From HXMU1420-13 sp024742815 (GTDB lineage: Bacteria > Bacteroidota > Rhodothermia > Balneolales > Balneolaceae): a stretch of DNA of 64,000 nucleotides. Shown here piece after piece: positions 1 to 8,039 of the stretch. The stretch lies in the NCBI GenBank assembly GCA_024742815.1, contig JANSXX010000001.1:434001-498000 (forward strand), in the 5' to 3' direction. The notes under the pieces are model-generated. The model worked only from the letters and a program-made list of their open reading frames with translations, was not told the origin of the DNA and searched no databases. Both the position numbers and the translations under genes were made by a program. Position 1 is the first letter of the stretch, and every line of letters begins with the position of its first letter.

Positions 1-536
1 ATCTCAGGAAAGTATTGTCGGGCCTCTGTCAGCTTTTCGCCAAGGTTTTCAAAGGAGAACCCTTTTGTATGGCGGGAATAGTATTTGCTGAGCACAGTCC
101 CAAACACCATTCCATTGGAGCAGATTGCACGAATAGCACCGAAATAAAAACGGATACCTTCACTTTGGTCATAAGAGTTATGAATGAAGGCAGATAAGGC
201 AATGTCAGACTCTCTATCCCGGAGCCTAAGCTCAGGAAACGTAATCTGAAGTCTCATTCGTTCGTTGCTCACAAAGGAGTGAGACGGATCGATCTTAAAG
301 ATTTGGCCACAGGTGGCCAGCTGACGAAGCAGTTGATCAATCAGATCGGAGTTCTTTACAATTTTGTAGGTGTCACGAACGATACTAATGACTTCATTTG
401 AGTCTTCCCGGACAATAGCTTTATAGCCATTCGGTAGAAAAGTTTGCTGGTCATCAAGATCGATGAGAGGTGCTTTAGCGTTGTCTACTGCAACTGTTCT
501 TTCAACAATTGGAAAGCAGAAAGGTTCTAGGTTCAT
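1..536 (-). CDS. DUF932 (phage/plasmid-like) protein, C-terminus missing
   Basis: This minus-strand gene starts at 536 (MNLEPFCFPIVERTV) and runs off the left edge after about 178 residues. The translation resembles the DUF932 / phage-plasmid-like family of mobile elements. Recognisable parts are the N-terminal LPNGYKAIVRED stretch, a segment around VRDTYKIVKNSDLIDQLL, and IRFYFGAIRAICSNGMVFG, typical of the region where these proteins carry a C-x-N-G motif. The biochemical role of the family is not established; members sit beside replication and RadC genes on plasmids and ICEs, as here. No Trp codon of either kind and no in-frame TGA occurs in the visible part. A short inverted repeat (AGTGTT/AACACT, 557-574) lies just upstream and could be an operator. 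Confidence 0.8.
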   Translation of the reverse strand, partial: MNLEPFCFPIVERTVAVDNAKAPLIDLDDQQTFLPNGYKAIVREDSNEVISIVRDTYKIVKNSDLIDQLLRQLATCGQIFKIDPSHSFVSNERMRLQITFPELRLRDRESDIALSAFIHNSYDQSEGIRFYFGAIRAICSNGMVFGTVLSKYYSRHTKGFSFENLGEKLTEARQYFPE

Positions 537-665
537 TGGATTTTGGATTAGGTGTTAGTGTTTCTATGAACACTATTCTTATACCGAAAATCAGCTCAGA
601 ATGGTGTCAAATGAGGTATAAGAAGGGTGAGGATAACCTCATTAACCATAATAAAACCGACCAAT

Positions 666-1118
666 ATGATTACCGTTTCAGAAGTCTCTTTGAGATATAA
701 AACCGAAACCTGTTTCGAGGAAAAACCAAAGTTATCCAGTCCAAGTGAAGCTGAACAATTCCTGAGAAAAATATGGGAAGCAGACACAATTGAATTACAC
801 GAAGTGTTTGTACTAGTATTACTCAACTCAGCTTTGCGGGTACTGGGCTGGAGTAGAGTTTCTCAAGGTAGTAAAACTGGCACCCTAGTAGACCCCATTG
901 CAGTAGCACAAATTGCGATTCTAGGGAATTGTTCGAGTGTGTTGTGCTGCCACAACCATCCGTCAGGCCGATTAGAAGCTAGTGCAGCGGATATTCATCT
1001 TACAGAAAGGCTCGTGAAAGCTTTAAAACTCTTTTCGATAGGGGTAGATGATCATGTCATCCTAACTAGAGACTCCTATATGAGTTTTCGTGAGCAAGGA
1101 CTAATGAAAGAGAGGTAA
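666..1118 (+). CDS. RadC-family JAB-domain protein
   Basis: This is a short RadC-like protein of 150 residues. It carries the metalloprotease-like JAB/MPN+ signature HNHPSGRLEASAADIHLTE, in which the two His, the Ser and the Asp match the zinc-binding pattern HxHPSGxxxPSxxD. It lacks the N-terminal helix-hairpin-helix part of full-length chromosomal RadC, as is usual for mobile-element copies. The ATG at 666 is preferred; an upstream in-frame GTG at 627 would add 13 residues of no recognisable character. The gene ends in TAA inside an intrinsic terminator. It is the only plus-strand gene of the element and is divergent from the DUF932 gene. Both of its Trp codons are TGG. The molecular role of RadC proteins is unsettled despite the historical repair name. 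Confidence 0.85.
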   Translation: MITVSEVSLRYKTETCFEEKPKLSSPSEAEQFLRKIWEADTIELHEVFVLVLLNSALRVLGWSRVSQGSKTGTLVDPIAVAQIAILGNCSSVLCCHNHPSGRLEASAADIHLTERLVKALKLFSIGVDDHVILTRDSYMSFREQGLMKER

Positions 1119-1130
1119 ACTCTCTTTTTT
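1107..1130 (+). terminator. Intrinsic terminator of the radC-like gene
   Basis: A perfect 8-bp stem (AAAGAGAG/CTCTCTTT) with a 5-nt loop is followed by further T residues. The stop codon of the radC-like gene lies in the loop. Confidence 0.8.
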
Positions 1131-1307
1131 AGATCAAAATTCTAAAGAGCTGTTTAAAAATTTTGCCAAAAAAATTTCAGATTCGGATACCGGGGGGTAT
1201 GTTTTAAGAGGGAGTACCTGGTTTTAATAAGGTAAGGGGTGGGTTATGGAACCTTAATCCTAAAGATCGAAATTAACTCTTTTATAAATCTGCCATAGAA
1301 AAGTGGG
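1131..1307. other. Intergenic stretch between convergent genes
   Basis: This 177-bp AT-rich gap separates the 3' ends of the radC-like gene and the recoded helicase gene. It has stops in the frames checked and I see no gene or RNA in it. Confidence 0.5.
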
Positions 1308-3788
1308 TTAATCTACTACAAACTTTTGGGTGATACGTAGAGGTAAGTTGGCATAAATATCCACTTCGGCCACTTCTCTGAGTGCTCGTGCCCTACCCGC
1401 AGCCTGAACCAGCTCACTTTCGATTAAACTCAGCTGAATATTCTGGAGCCGTTTATTATCGAAGGTATTAAAGCTGAACCGGAATCCCCCTCATTCAACT
1501 GTTTGCACCTTAAATTCCCGATTAAATTTATCGACATTTACCCCTAACACTTTTCCAACGAGAAGGTACAATGCGTTGTGCTTGTGTGGAGATCCAAGAA
1601 CATTGATTGATATTCCTGTGTATTGATTATACCCTGAACAGTTTCCAAATCATATATCCGGGGCAGCATTCTCAATCTTGTCGTTGAAGCTCTTGAATGT
1701 AATTGTTGGTCGTTCGCTAAGCTTTGTATTAACGGTATCCAGGCGTTGTGCTAAAGAATTTCGGGAATACGAATATTTTGTGTGCTGAGTGATCGTGCCC
1801 CGGTGTGTTACATCTGTTATATCGACCACGTTAACTCGTTCTCCGTAAAGTTCTTTATATATTTCAATGGGTATGGTAGCGCTCATAATGATGATTTTTT
1901 TATCATCCGGGAGTTCTTGCTGTTGTATAAAGTGGATGATGTCTCGATCCGATTCATCTTTGTAAAAATAGGTGCAGTCTAAAAATTTTACGATGTTGCT
2001 GTCAATATCCTCAGTTTGCATAAAAAGGGTCCATTCATTGGTAATATCCACTTTGAATTCGTCTGGTAGGGTAAGAATCTCTCCTTCCTCGACGCCTTCC
2101 AGATAGCGCTGAAGACTCAGTAGTCTGGTTGTATAATGGCCAAACAACCTCGATCTACTTTTGTTTTTAATTTTCTTTAGATCAGCAATCTTCAACGAGC
2201 CAACATCCAATAACAAAGAAAGTGGATCTTCATCAAATATGATGGTGTCGTGAATAAAAGGTGAGTGAATTGCCCGACTATGAGTGGTAAAAATGCTTTT
2301 GATTGAATTCTGAGCAGCTTGGTTTGTATCAATATATGTCTGAGCCAGTTGTTGATCTTCAGTACTACAACCGGCTCCTTTCTTTAATTCTCAAAGGAGT
2401 TTATGAACCTGCTTTACAAATCCGGCTTTATGTAGCCTGCCAATACCTTCATTCAGAGTATCGTCAGAAAAAACTGGGAACTCAGGGGTCATCATAGCAG
2501 AGTTAGCTGATTCACGCTCCTCAAATACCTGTTGCTTCAATTCATTTGTTGGAAAAGCCAGCGTCATTTCATTGAGGTCTTTGATACGCCAGGTTTTTCC
2601 TATTCCTGTCGGTAGTTTAAAAATAAAGATGTCGTCACTCAAGCAGTCCAAAGCCTCAGCAAACTTATAATCGAGTAGTTGTTCTGCATGTTCAAGAGGC
2701 ATACGATGAATAGGAGTGACCTGCTCAATTCCATCGATTAAGTCTCGCTCAGCCGTAATTAAATTACGGTAGGAATGATCACTCTGGTACGGAGAAAACT
2801 TTAACAGGCGTTGGGGGAAATAAGCGGTTTGGACTTGTTTATTGTATTTGTTTATGGATCGAACAAGCTCAAATCGCCCATCCTTGGGATAGGGGTTGTT
2901 CCCTTTATGGGTATCATTAAATTCCTTAAGGCGGTCTTCATATATTTTTTGTCCTCCCTTCATCCAAGCCATATTTTGGGCAAGACCCAGTAGCTGAGCA
3001 TAGGAAAGACGCTCCTCTGCATTCATAAAGTCGAAGAATAGTCGGACTCTGGATTGGAGTTTGTCTCAATCGATCTCCTTGCTGTCTTTATTTCGTTTCA
3101 ACTTCTCATAGTATTCAATTTTCTGCTGATCGGTGGATTTTGACGTTGCTTCTATAGTATTAATATAGTAGGAACGTGAAAAACCATCTTTTCGTAAAAA
3201 TGCAGCACCAGGTGTTTGAGGGTCTATTTTTCTGAGTCTTCCACCATTTTTAATCTTATCGGATTCTAAAACCGAGAAGAACGTATCCAAGGCTAGGGCT
3301 TTTGAATTTAAAACCTGCCCGCTTTTATCGGTACCATAGAAAAAATGTGCTGGATTTTTACAGGCTTTATCTGCTTCTGGGTACATAGCAAATAACCCAT
3401 CCATCAGGTAGTTTCGCGCATCTATATTAGTAATTAGTGTATCCAGGAAAAAAATGAGACGGAATTTGCGTTTATCAGGGCTATCCCCAAATGTAGGATA
3501 CCAAGCATTAGGGGTGATTTCGTAGGCCAGCATTCTTTCTATGGCGAGATCAGGGGAGAGCCCGCCATCAAAATCTAAGGCCATAATACATTGTCCCGTC
3601 CAATTACTATTCGAACGAGATCCTTTAAATATTGATGGGCTTCAAGAGATTCCTTGCTCTATATCTTCAATAAAATCCTCTATACTTTCGACATACACGG
3701 GTTCGAGACCGGTACTGATTCTGGCAGCTTCTGCTTTGTTTGGTTTGGAGCGGTACGTTTGCTCATCTGCGGTAAAATTGTATTTCAT
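1308..3788 (-). CDS. PrimPol-like / SF2 helicase with five in-frame TGA codons
   Basis: This is one continuous 827-codon frame, interrupted in the standard code only by TGA at codons 49, 241, 466, 713 and 766, and ended by TAA at 1310-1308. Read through, it gives an 826-residue primase-helicase. The N-terminal PrimPol-like part has a DxD in ALDFDGG (residues 72/74), then KFRLIFFL (about 108-115) and a PAHFFYGT segment (about 146-153). The SF2 helicase part has Walker A PTGIGKT (about 393-399), DEDP (519-522), SAT (636-638) and QAAGRAR (795-801). The last three motifs and Walker A lie in different standard-code fragments yet fall in one frame, which argues against decay. Trp at the TGA sites gives natural text (ISWSPSIF, EIDWDKLQ, VEWGGF). 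Five other Trp codons are TGG. The likely role is element replication. In a host that stops at TGA only an approximately 48-residue peptide would be made. The start is the ATG at 3788; no good SD is seen. Confidence 0.75.
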
Positions 3789-3926
3789 TAAGTTAAATCT
3801 TTTGTTTTATGTTGATGTTCGAAATTTGCTAGACCTTAGCTGGTTAGAAACTAACCCCACATTCGGGGCTAGCTCATTATATAATTTGAATTTTTTGAAG
3901 GATGAGTTGGGTGTTACCCAGGATAC
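3789..3926 (-). promoter_or_regulatory. Leader between the two TGA-containing genes with competing hairpins
   Basis: The 138-nt gap between the upstream HTH-like gene and the helicase gene contains two overlapping stem-loops at 3842-3872. One pairs CTAGCCCC with GGGGTTAG (3851-3872, one G-U pair). The other pairs GGTTAG with CTAACC around a 3-nt loop (3842-3856). They share 3851-3856, so only one can form at a time, as in attenuators. Neither is followed by a clear T-run. Regulation is inferred from the structure only. Confidence 0.4.
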
Positions 3927-4511
3927 TTAATCTTCATCGAAGGTAAATCCCGAGTCCCGATTTTTGTAGTAGGTATACACTGTTTTTACCTTGTTATAAT
4001 GTCGAGGCTCGAAATATCCTGAGCGATCATCCTGCATTGCTTTTATTTGATCCTCATAGGTTTCAACCCAGTCCATTTTTTTATCTCCTCGCATTCACAG
4101 ATAGATATCATTGCAATAGGTGAACCCTGAGTTTAACATACACCAGCCTATAAAGGTGTCCTTTTTGAGTAGGTAATAGGCATGTCGTTGGATTTCATCC
4201 TGGTGAGGGGACATGCGCATAGTTTTTGGGACTTCAAAAGTGAGATGTGGATATGCTGAAGGGGGTTTTTTCCCACGAGCTACTCCTCACAAAATATGCG
4301 GTGCATTCTCCATAGGTCGTGTTCATCAGTATTTTCTTACGCAATGCGAAATGGTTCACGGGGATACCCCAAAGTATTCAGCGCTTTTTCTGTTGCCGTG
4401 AACATACCAGTAGTCATATACTGTTTGCTCTCCGTGTGTTTCGATTAGTTTTTTTGTTCAACCTCTTTTTCCAGAGTGTATTTTTTTTATTTGAATCGGA
4501 TGTTTCTTCAT
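3927..4511 (-). CDS. HTH-like protein with six in-frame TGA codons
   Basis: This is a single 195-codon frame from ATG 4511 to TAA 3929-3927, broken in the standard code only by TGA at codons 18, 52, 62, 63, 75 and 139. An AAGGA Shine-Dalgarno-like sequence stands 8 nt before the ATG. Read through, it gives a 194-residue basic protein. The segment NRKSAEYFGVSP-W-TISHCVRKY (about 40-61) looks like a helix-turn-helix, with two consecutive TGA codons straight after it. Three other Trp codons (35, 123, 148) are TGG. I recognise no family, so the DNA-binding role is an inference. It is the first gene after a strong sigma70-type promoter and precedes the recoded primase-helicase, so it may be that unit's regulator or replication initiator. 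Under the standard code only a 17-residue peptide would be made. Confidence 0.65.
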
Positions 4512-4564
4512 GAAATGTTCCTTGTCTTAATTAATGTTTTTCCATTGTTTAATGGCCCTATATA

Positions 4565-4606
4565 ATTCTATTACAATACGTGTGAATTGTCAAATCTACG
4601 TGTGAA
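4565..4606 (-). promoter_or_regulatory. Sigma70-like promoter with direct-repeat operator
   Basis: On the minus strand TTGACA (4593-4588) and TAGAAT (4570-4565) are separated by exactly 17 bp, pointing at the HTH-like gene that starts at 4511. A 10-bp direct repeat, TACGTGTGAA on the plus strand, occurs at 4577-4586 and again at 4597-4606. One copy lies in the spacer and one just upstream of the -35 box, 20 bp (two helical turns) apart. This is a classic layout for repressor binding. The promoter differs from the TAnnTTTG type seen at the chromosomal genes. Confidence 0.7.
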
Positions 4607-4761
4607 AAAAAGCTCCCGTTATGAAATTTAGAAAAACGTTTAGAGAGGAAACCTTCTCTATGTTATGGTAATGTGCGAATTCAGAGGAAAATAAATTCCT
4701 TAACCATCTAAATAGAGTTTTTGGGAAACAGGGATACTAAAGGAATGAACCAATAAATATG
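4607..4761. other. Intergenic stretch upstream of the recoded unit
   Basis: I see no gene here. There is an imperfect inverted repeat around 4640-4662 (TAGAGAGG/CCTTCTCTA) of unknown role. I looked for a tRNA with a TCA anticodon and did not find one. Confidence 0.4.
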
Positions 4762-4790
4762 GGCCCTAACCCCAGTGAGGGGTTAGAGCC
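4762..4790 (-). terminator. Hairpin at the end of the integrase-proximal gene cluster
   Basis: A 12-bp stem (GGCTCTAACCCC/GGGGTTAGGGCC on the minus strand, one G-U pair) with a 5-nt loop lies about 20 bp past the stop of the primase-helicase gene. The sequence after it is AT-rich but has no uninterrupted T-run, so termination strength is uncertain. Confidence 0.6.
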
Positions 4791-4812
4791 TTTAGAAGTT
4801 TAGAATTAACGT

Positions 4813-7053
4813 TTACGCTGCTTCTGAGGTTGTTTTGGGGCTAAACCAATCTCTAAACTCCTTAGAGTTGAGTTTTAGATTCAGCGGAAAACCAATACAG
4901 CTTTCGGTTCCAACTCCGGGGATATGAATCCCTTTCGTTTTCATCCGGTCACTCAGCCCTTTCAGCCAGTCCAGCATATCATTCCGGTGCCCATCAAAAT
5001 GGTCAAGTAAGCCGGTATCATTCCACATTTTATTGGAAATCCAGCAGATCTCACTTTTGAAAGTATGGAGTACATTTTCAGGGGCGCTACTCCATTCCTT
5101 AAGTTGATTGCTTAGGATTTTGATGCGCTGCAGTTCTTCCTCTCTTTCAGGGAAGAGTAGGCTTTCCAAAGCTACATACAATTCGGACTCTATCGAAGGA
5201 GTGCCCGACTGCTTGTTCATATCGATTAGCTGAGCCATGACTACGAGAGGAGTAATGAGCTCCCGTTCGCGTCCATCCACGGACAACCCACTTGGGAGTT
5301 CGATTTGACGTTTCATACGAGCCATCAAGTATTCAATCTTGTAGTGATGGAAGAGCCCAATGGCGTAACCCCCACTCATGATTTCATTGACGCGCTTATT
5401 AACTCGCTGATCTTCGGTATCCCAACCAAGTAAACTCTTATGGGTAGGCTTGCGAACCATCGAAACCTTCAGGGTTCGGGAAGCCAATGCACCGGTTTTA
5501 ATGGAATCAATACTCGCATAGGCTTTCGGGGAGTACAAGTTCATTGAATCTGTATTACTGCCGCGCATACGACGATAATTACCCCCTCGTTTATATCCTG
5601 CATTGAGCAGTTCAGTTTGAGCGTCTCCCTGACCACCAGAGTTCTTTTCGAACTCGTCGAAACATAACGCACTCTGAGTGTCACTAACGGTCTGAATCAA
5701 GTTGGCAGGGGTTATTCTGGAAGCCTGAATACCATTAAAAGAACACTGTACTATGAGTTCAAGCAGGGTCGTTTTCCCAGAACCTTTATCTGCATTTATG
5801 TGCAGATAAGGATAAGCAGGGAACAGGGAGTAAACATATGTTCCCATGATCCAAAGGGTAACCAGTGTTTCCATTTCAGATTCTTCAAAATAGATGTGGT
5901 CTTGGATAAGCCCCTTGATAAGATCAAAGGTATTACGTGGTGTTAACTGAGTCAGGGATTGCCCAATACTGAGTACTCGGTTAGCTGTGAGTTTGATGTT
6001 CTCGCTGAATCGGGTCGGCTGAATGAAACGAAGCCGGTAATTACGTTCAGCCATTGCAACCGGATCAATGGAAAGTGGCCAAGATTGAGCAATGAGCCCC
6101 TCTTGGGTACCATAGAAAAAGTAACCTCTAGCCGAAGCTTGCGGATACTGCACCTCTATGGTATCGTCTTTTCGAATGGCATTTTCGTAGTGTGTTCTTT
6201 GGATAGGCTGTAGGTGCTGAGAAAGTACCGCATGCTCCTCAAGCGTAGAAAGATTATCAGCCTTTTGAACCCAGCTAAGAAAATACTCCCCTTTACATAA
6301 CGCTTCATAGCGTACATCAGCAAAGGTATTCACAACCTGACGCATGTTTTCAAAGAAGGGATAAAAGCTTTCCTCATAGGTGTAGGTAAGTTCCCCATGA
6401 AGAGCGACAACATCTTTTCCTACTAGTAGGTTCTTATAATCGAAGAGTTCGAGCTCTCGTCTCTTCGGCCAGCAAAAAGCGGTATCGCCGGTCATCACTG
6501 AGACTACTTGCGCTATGAGTTGGTTTTCTGTGACCCAAACTCGCTGAGTGATTTTTTTTGGCGGTCTTTGGATTCCCTGTGAGATGCGCAGTACGTCCGT
6601 TGGACTAAAAGTGGAGACGCTTAGTGGTTTATCAGCAGGTGATCTTCCATCTATGATATGATATCGAAAGCCTCGCTTGTCCATGAACAGGTCATACTTC
6701 GAAAGCTCTTTTGGTCTAATTCCAAGCTTATAAGCGGCAACTTCCAATAGATCATGATCCTTGCGAAAATCACGAAGAAGATCATCGGCTCTGGATACTG
6801 TGTGGTGAGTTAACCGATTATCTTCACTAACAATCAATCTGGCTCCCGGATCAGTAACACTTGGATATAAGACTTTGATGAAATCAACCGGTGTTCCGGA
6901 TTTTCCTGTTGCATGGCATTGGAAGTAACCATCAGAGGTCACTTCGATGGCCCCGTCGCCAAATGGTGACGGGGCGGTATATTTTCCGGTTGTTATGACT
7001 GACATATCATTAACGATTGCCAGATATTTTTTGTAAAAGACATCATATTTCAT
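4813..7053 (-). CDS. DnaG-like/AAA+ primase-helicase of the element
   Basis: This large replication protein is about 746 residues long. The N-terminus (SPFGDG, then DGYFQCHATGKSGTPVDFI) resembles a DnaG-type CHC2 zinc domain that has lost most of its cysteines. The middle (VWVTEN, then LLVGKDVVALHGEL) resembles a degraded TOPRIM domain. The C-terminal half is a P-loop ATPase with Walker A NADKGSGKTT (about residue 421) and Walker B ALCFDEFEKN (about 463). This matches the primase-helicase proteins of phages and integrative elements; the exact family is not certain. The ATG at 7053 is preferred because it follows AAAAGG and clears the stop of the preceding gene; starts at 7092 or 7104 are possible and would overlap that gene. 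All eleven Trp codons are TGG, in contrast to the neighbouring unit at 1308-4511. Confidence 0.7.
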   Translation of the reverse strand: MKYDVFYKKYLAIVNDMSVITTGKYTAPSPFGDGAIEVTSDGYFQCHATGKSGTPVDFIKVLYPSVTDPGARLIVSEDNRLTHHTVSRADDLLRDFRKDHDLLEVAAYKLGIRPKELSKYDLFMDKRGFRYHIIDGRSPADKPLSVSTFSPTDVLRISQGIQRPPKKITQRVWVTENQLIAQVVSVMTGDTAFCWPKRRELELFDYKNLLVGKDVVALHGELTYTYEESFYPFFENMRQVVNTFADVRYEALCKGEYFLSWVQKADNLSTLEEHAVLSQHLQPIQRTHYENAIRKDDTIEVQYPQASARGYFFYGTQEGLIAQSWPLSIDPVAMAERNYRLRFIQPTRFSENIKLTANRVLSIGQSLTQLTPRNTFDLIKGLIQDHIYFEESEMETLVTLWIMGTYVYSLFPAYPYLHINADKGSGKTTLLELIVQCSFNGIQASRITPANLIQTVSDTQSALCFDEFEKNSGGQGDAQTELLNAGYKRGGNYRRMRGSNTDSMNLYSPKAYASIDSIKTGALASRTLKVSMVRKPTHKSLLGWDTEDQRVNKRVNEIMSGGYAIGLFHHYKIEYLMARMKRQIELPSGLSVDGRERELITPLVVMAQLIDMNKQSGTPSIESELYVALESLLFPEREEELQRIKILSNQLKEWSSAPENVLHTFKSEICWISNKMWNDTGLLDHFDGHRNDMLDWLKGLSDRMKTKGIHIPGVGTESCIGFPLNLKLNSKEFRDWFSPKTTSEAA

Positions 7054-7075
7054 TTGAGGTACCTTTTGATTGGGT

Positions 7076-7672
7076 TTATTTTGATTTTTCATTGTTACTA
7101 CCATTTTGATTTGAGTTTACAGGTGTCATTATCTCGAGATCGGTTACTACTTCTTCGGCCTGGTTTTCAGGGGTAAAAGAAAGGCTGGGGACCTGATCGG
7201 TTTTGATCATGGTTGTTCCCTGTCCATAAAAGCAGCCTTCGGGCTCCCATTTTAATAGGTCGATGACTTGCCCGTGAAATAAGAAGCGAGTATACTCGCC
7301 GATTTCAGCTCCCCTGTATAAATGGGGTAGTTTTTCATCTTCTGGAGTAGCCTCACCAATTACATTATAGTGAATAGAGTAGGCCTCACTTAAAGTGGAT
7401 GGCTTCAGTACAATGGTGTCATTGTTGTTTAACTGAAGGCGTTCAGTAAGAAATGGAGGCATAAGAATGGCAAACGGGATGGTGTATTGCATCCCTATGT
7501 TGGATAATTGTCCGTGCCATACCCCGTTTTTACTTTTTAAGGTATAGATTTGGAGAAATCCGTAGTACTCATGATCCAATTCCCGCAAGGTATCTGGCGA
7601 TACAGCGGGAGTGGTTACTCTGGGACCAGTAACAGCATTAAGCCGGAGTCCTTTTTTGATAGTTTCATTCAT
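7076..7672 (-). CDS. Hypothetical protein upstream of the primase-helicase
   Basis: This protein of about 198 residues belongs to no family I recognise. It is acidic toward its C-terminus, with a low-complexity Asn/Gln/Ser/Lys tail. The start at 7672 is chosen because it overlaps the stop of the upstream excisionase-like gene (ATGAATGA arrangement), suggesting translational coupling; an in-frame start at 7690 is possible. Its position between an excisionase-like gene and a primase-helicase suggests a replication accessory protein, which is inference only. Confidence 0.65.
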   Translation of the reverse strand: MNETIKKGLRLNAVTGPRVTTPAVSPDTLRELDHEYYGFLQIYTLKSKNGVWHGQLSNIGMQYTIPFAILMPPFLTERLQLNNNDTIVLKPSTLSEAYSIHYNVIGEATPEDEKLPHLYRGAEIGEYTRFLFHGQVIDLLKWEPEGCFYGQGTTMIKTDQVPSLSFTPENQAEEVVTDLEIMTPVNSNQNGSNNEKSK

Positions 7673-7907
7673 GGTTACCCTCCGTTTCATTTAAATGAGT
7701 AACTATGAATAGCCGGTCGAGTAGTTTACGCTCGAAATATTTGCGTCTCCCACCTTTTATTTTTAGCGATGGGATGTATCGTACATCGGAGCTTTTTAGT
7801 CCGCTTCTGTTCAACAGAGTCTTAGCACTGACTCCGTAGATCATCTCGGCCTGCTGGGCGGTGATGAACTTGGTTATTATTTTGATATTTTCAGTCTTAG
7901 TCTTCAA
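7665..7907 (-). CDS. Excisionase-like HTH protein
   Basis: This small basic protein of 80 residues contains a MerR/excisionase-like helix-turn-helix (ITAQQAEMIYGVSAKTLLNR), followed by an RRKYFERKLLDRLF wing-like part. Such proteins direct excision by the partner integrase or control element genes. It ends in TGA overlapping the start of the next gene. If TGA were read as Trp it would gain only nine residues before a TAA, so this stop does not discriminate between codes. It lies in the same direction as the integrase but two genes downstream of it. Confidence 0.7.
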   Translation of the reverse strand: MKTKTENIKIITKFITAQQAEMIYGVSAKTLLNRSGLKSSDVRYIPSLKIKGGRRKYFERKLLDRLFIVTHLNETEGNHE

Positions 7908-8039
7908 TTAATCCTGTTTTGGTTATAGTAGCTTTATTGCTACACAGGGATGGTACTAAGACAGACTTGATTTGCTGCTATTGAGGACAGTTTTACAAAT
8001 GATTGTCCGGATTAATGCAGTTTTTTATCGAGTACGAAT
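7908..8039. other. Intergenic stretch upstream of the excisionase-like gene
   Basis: This 132-bp AT-rich gap probably holds the promoter of the gene cluster that starts at 7907. I could not single out convincing promoter boxes. Confidence 0.35.

Noticed and set aside
1308..4511. Reading this region as a decayed pseudogene with several frameshifts
   Set aside because: Codon-by-codon translation shows no frameshift at all. The fragments fall in one frame per gene (2481 and 585 bp, both multiples of three), and every interruption is TGA.
1308..4511. Selenocysteine as the meaning of the TGA codons
   Set aside because: Eleven sites, two of them adjacent, in replication-type genes with no visible SECIS-like hairpin after each one do not fit. 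Gly (as in code 25) is less likely than Trp but is not excluded without alignments.
4213..4513. Plus-strand open frames opposite the HTH-like gene
   Set aside because: They are antisense shadows. They lack ribosome sites and are low in sequence complexity compared with the minus-strand frame.
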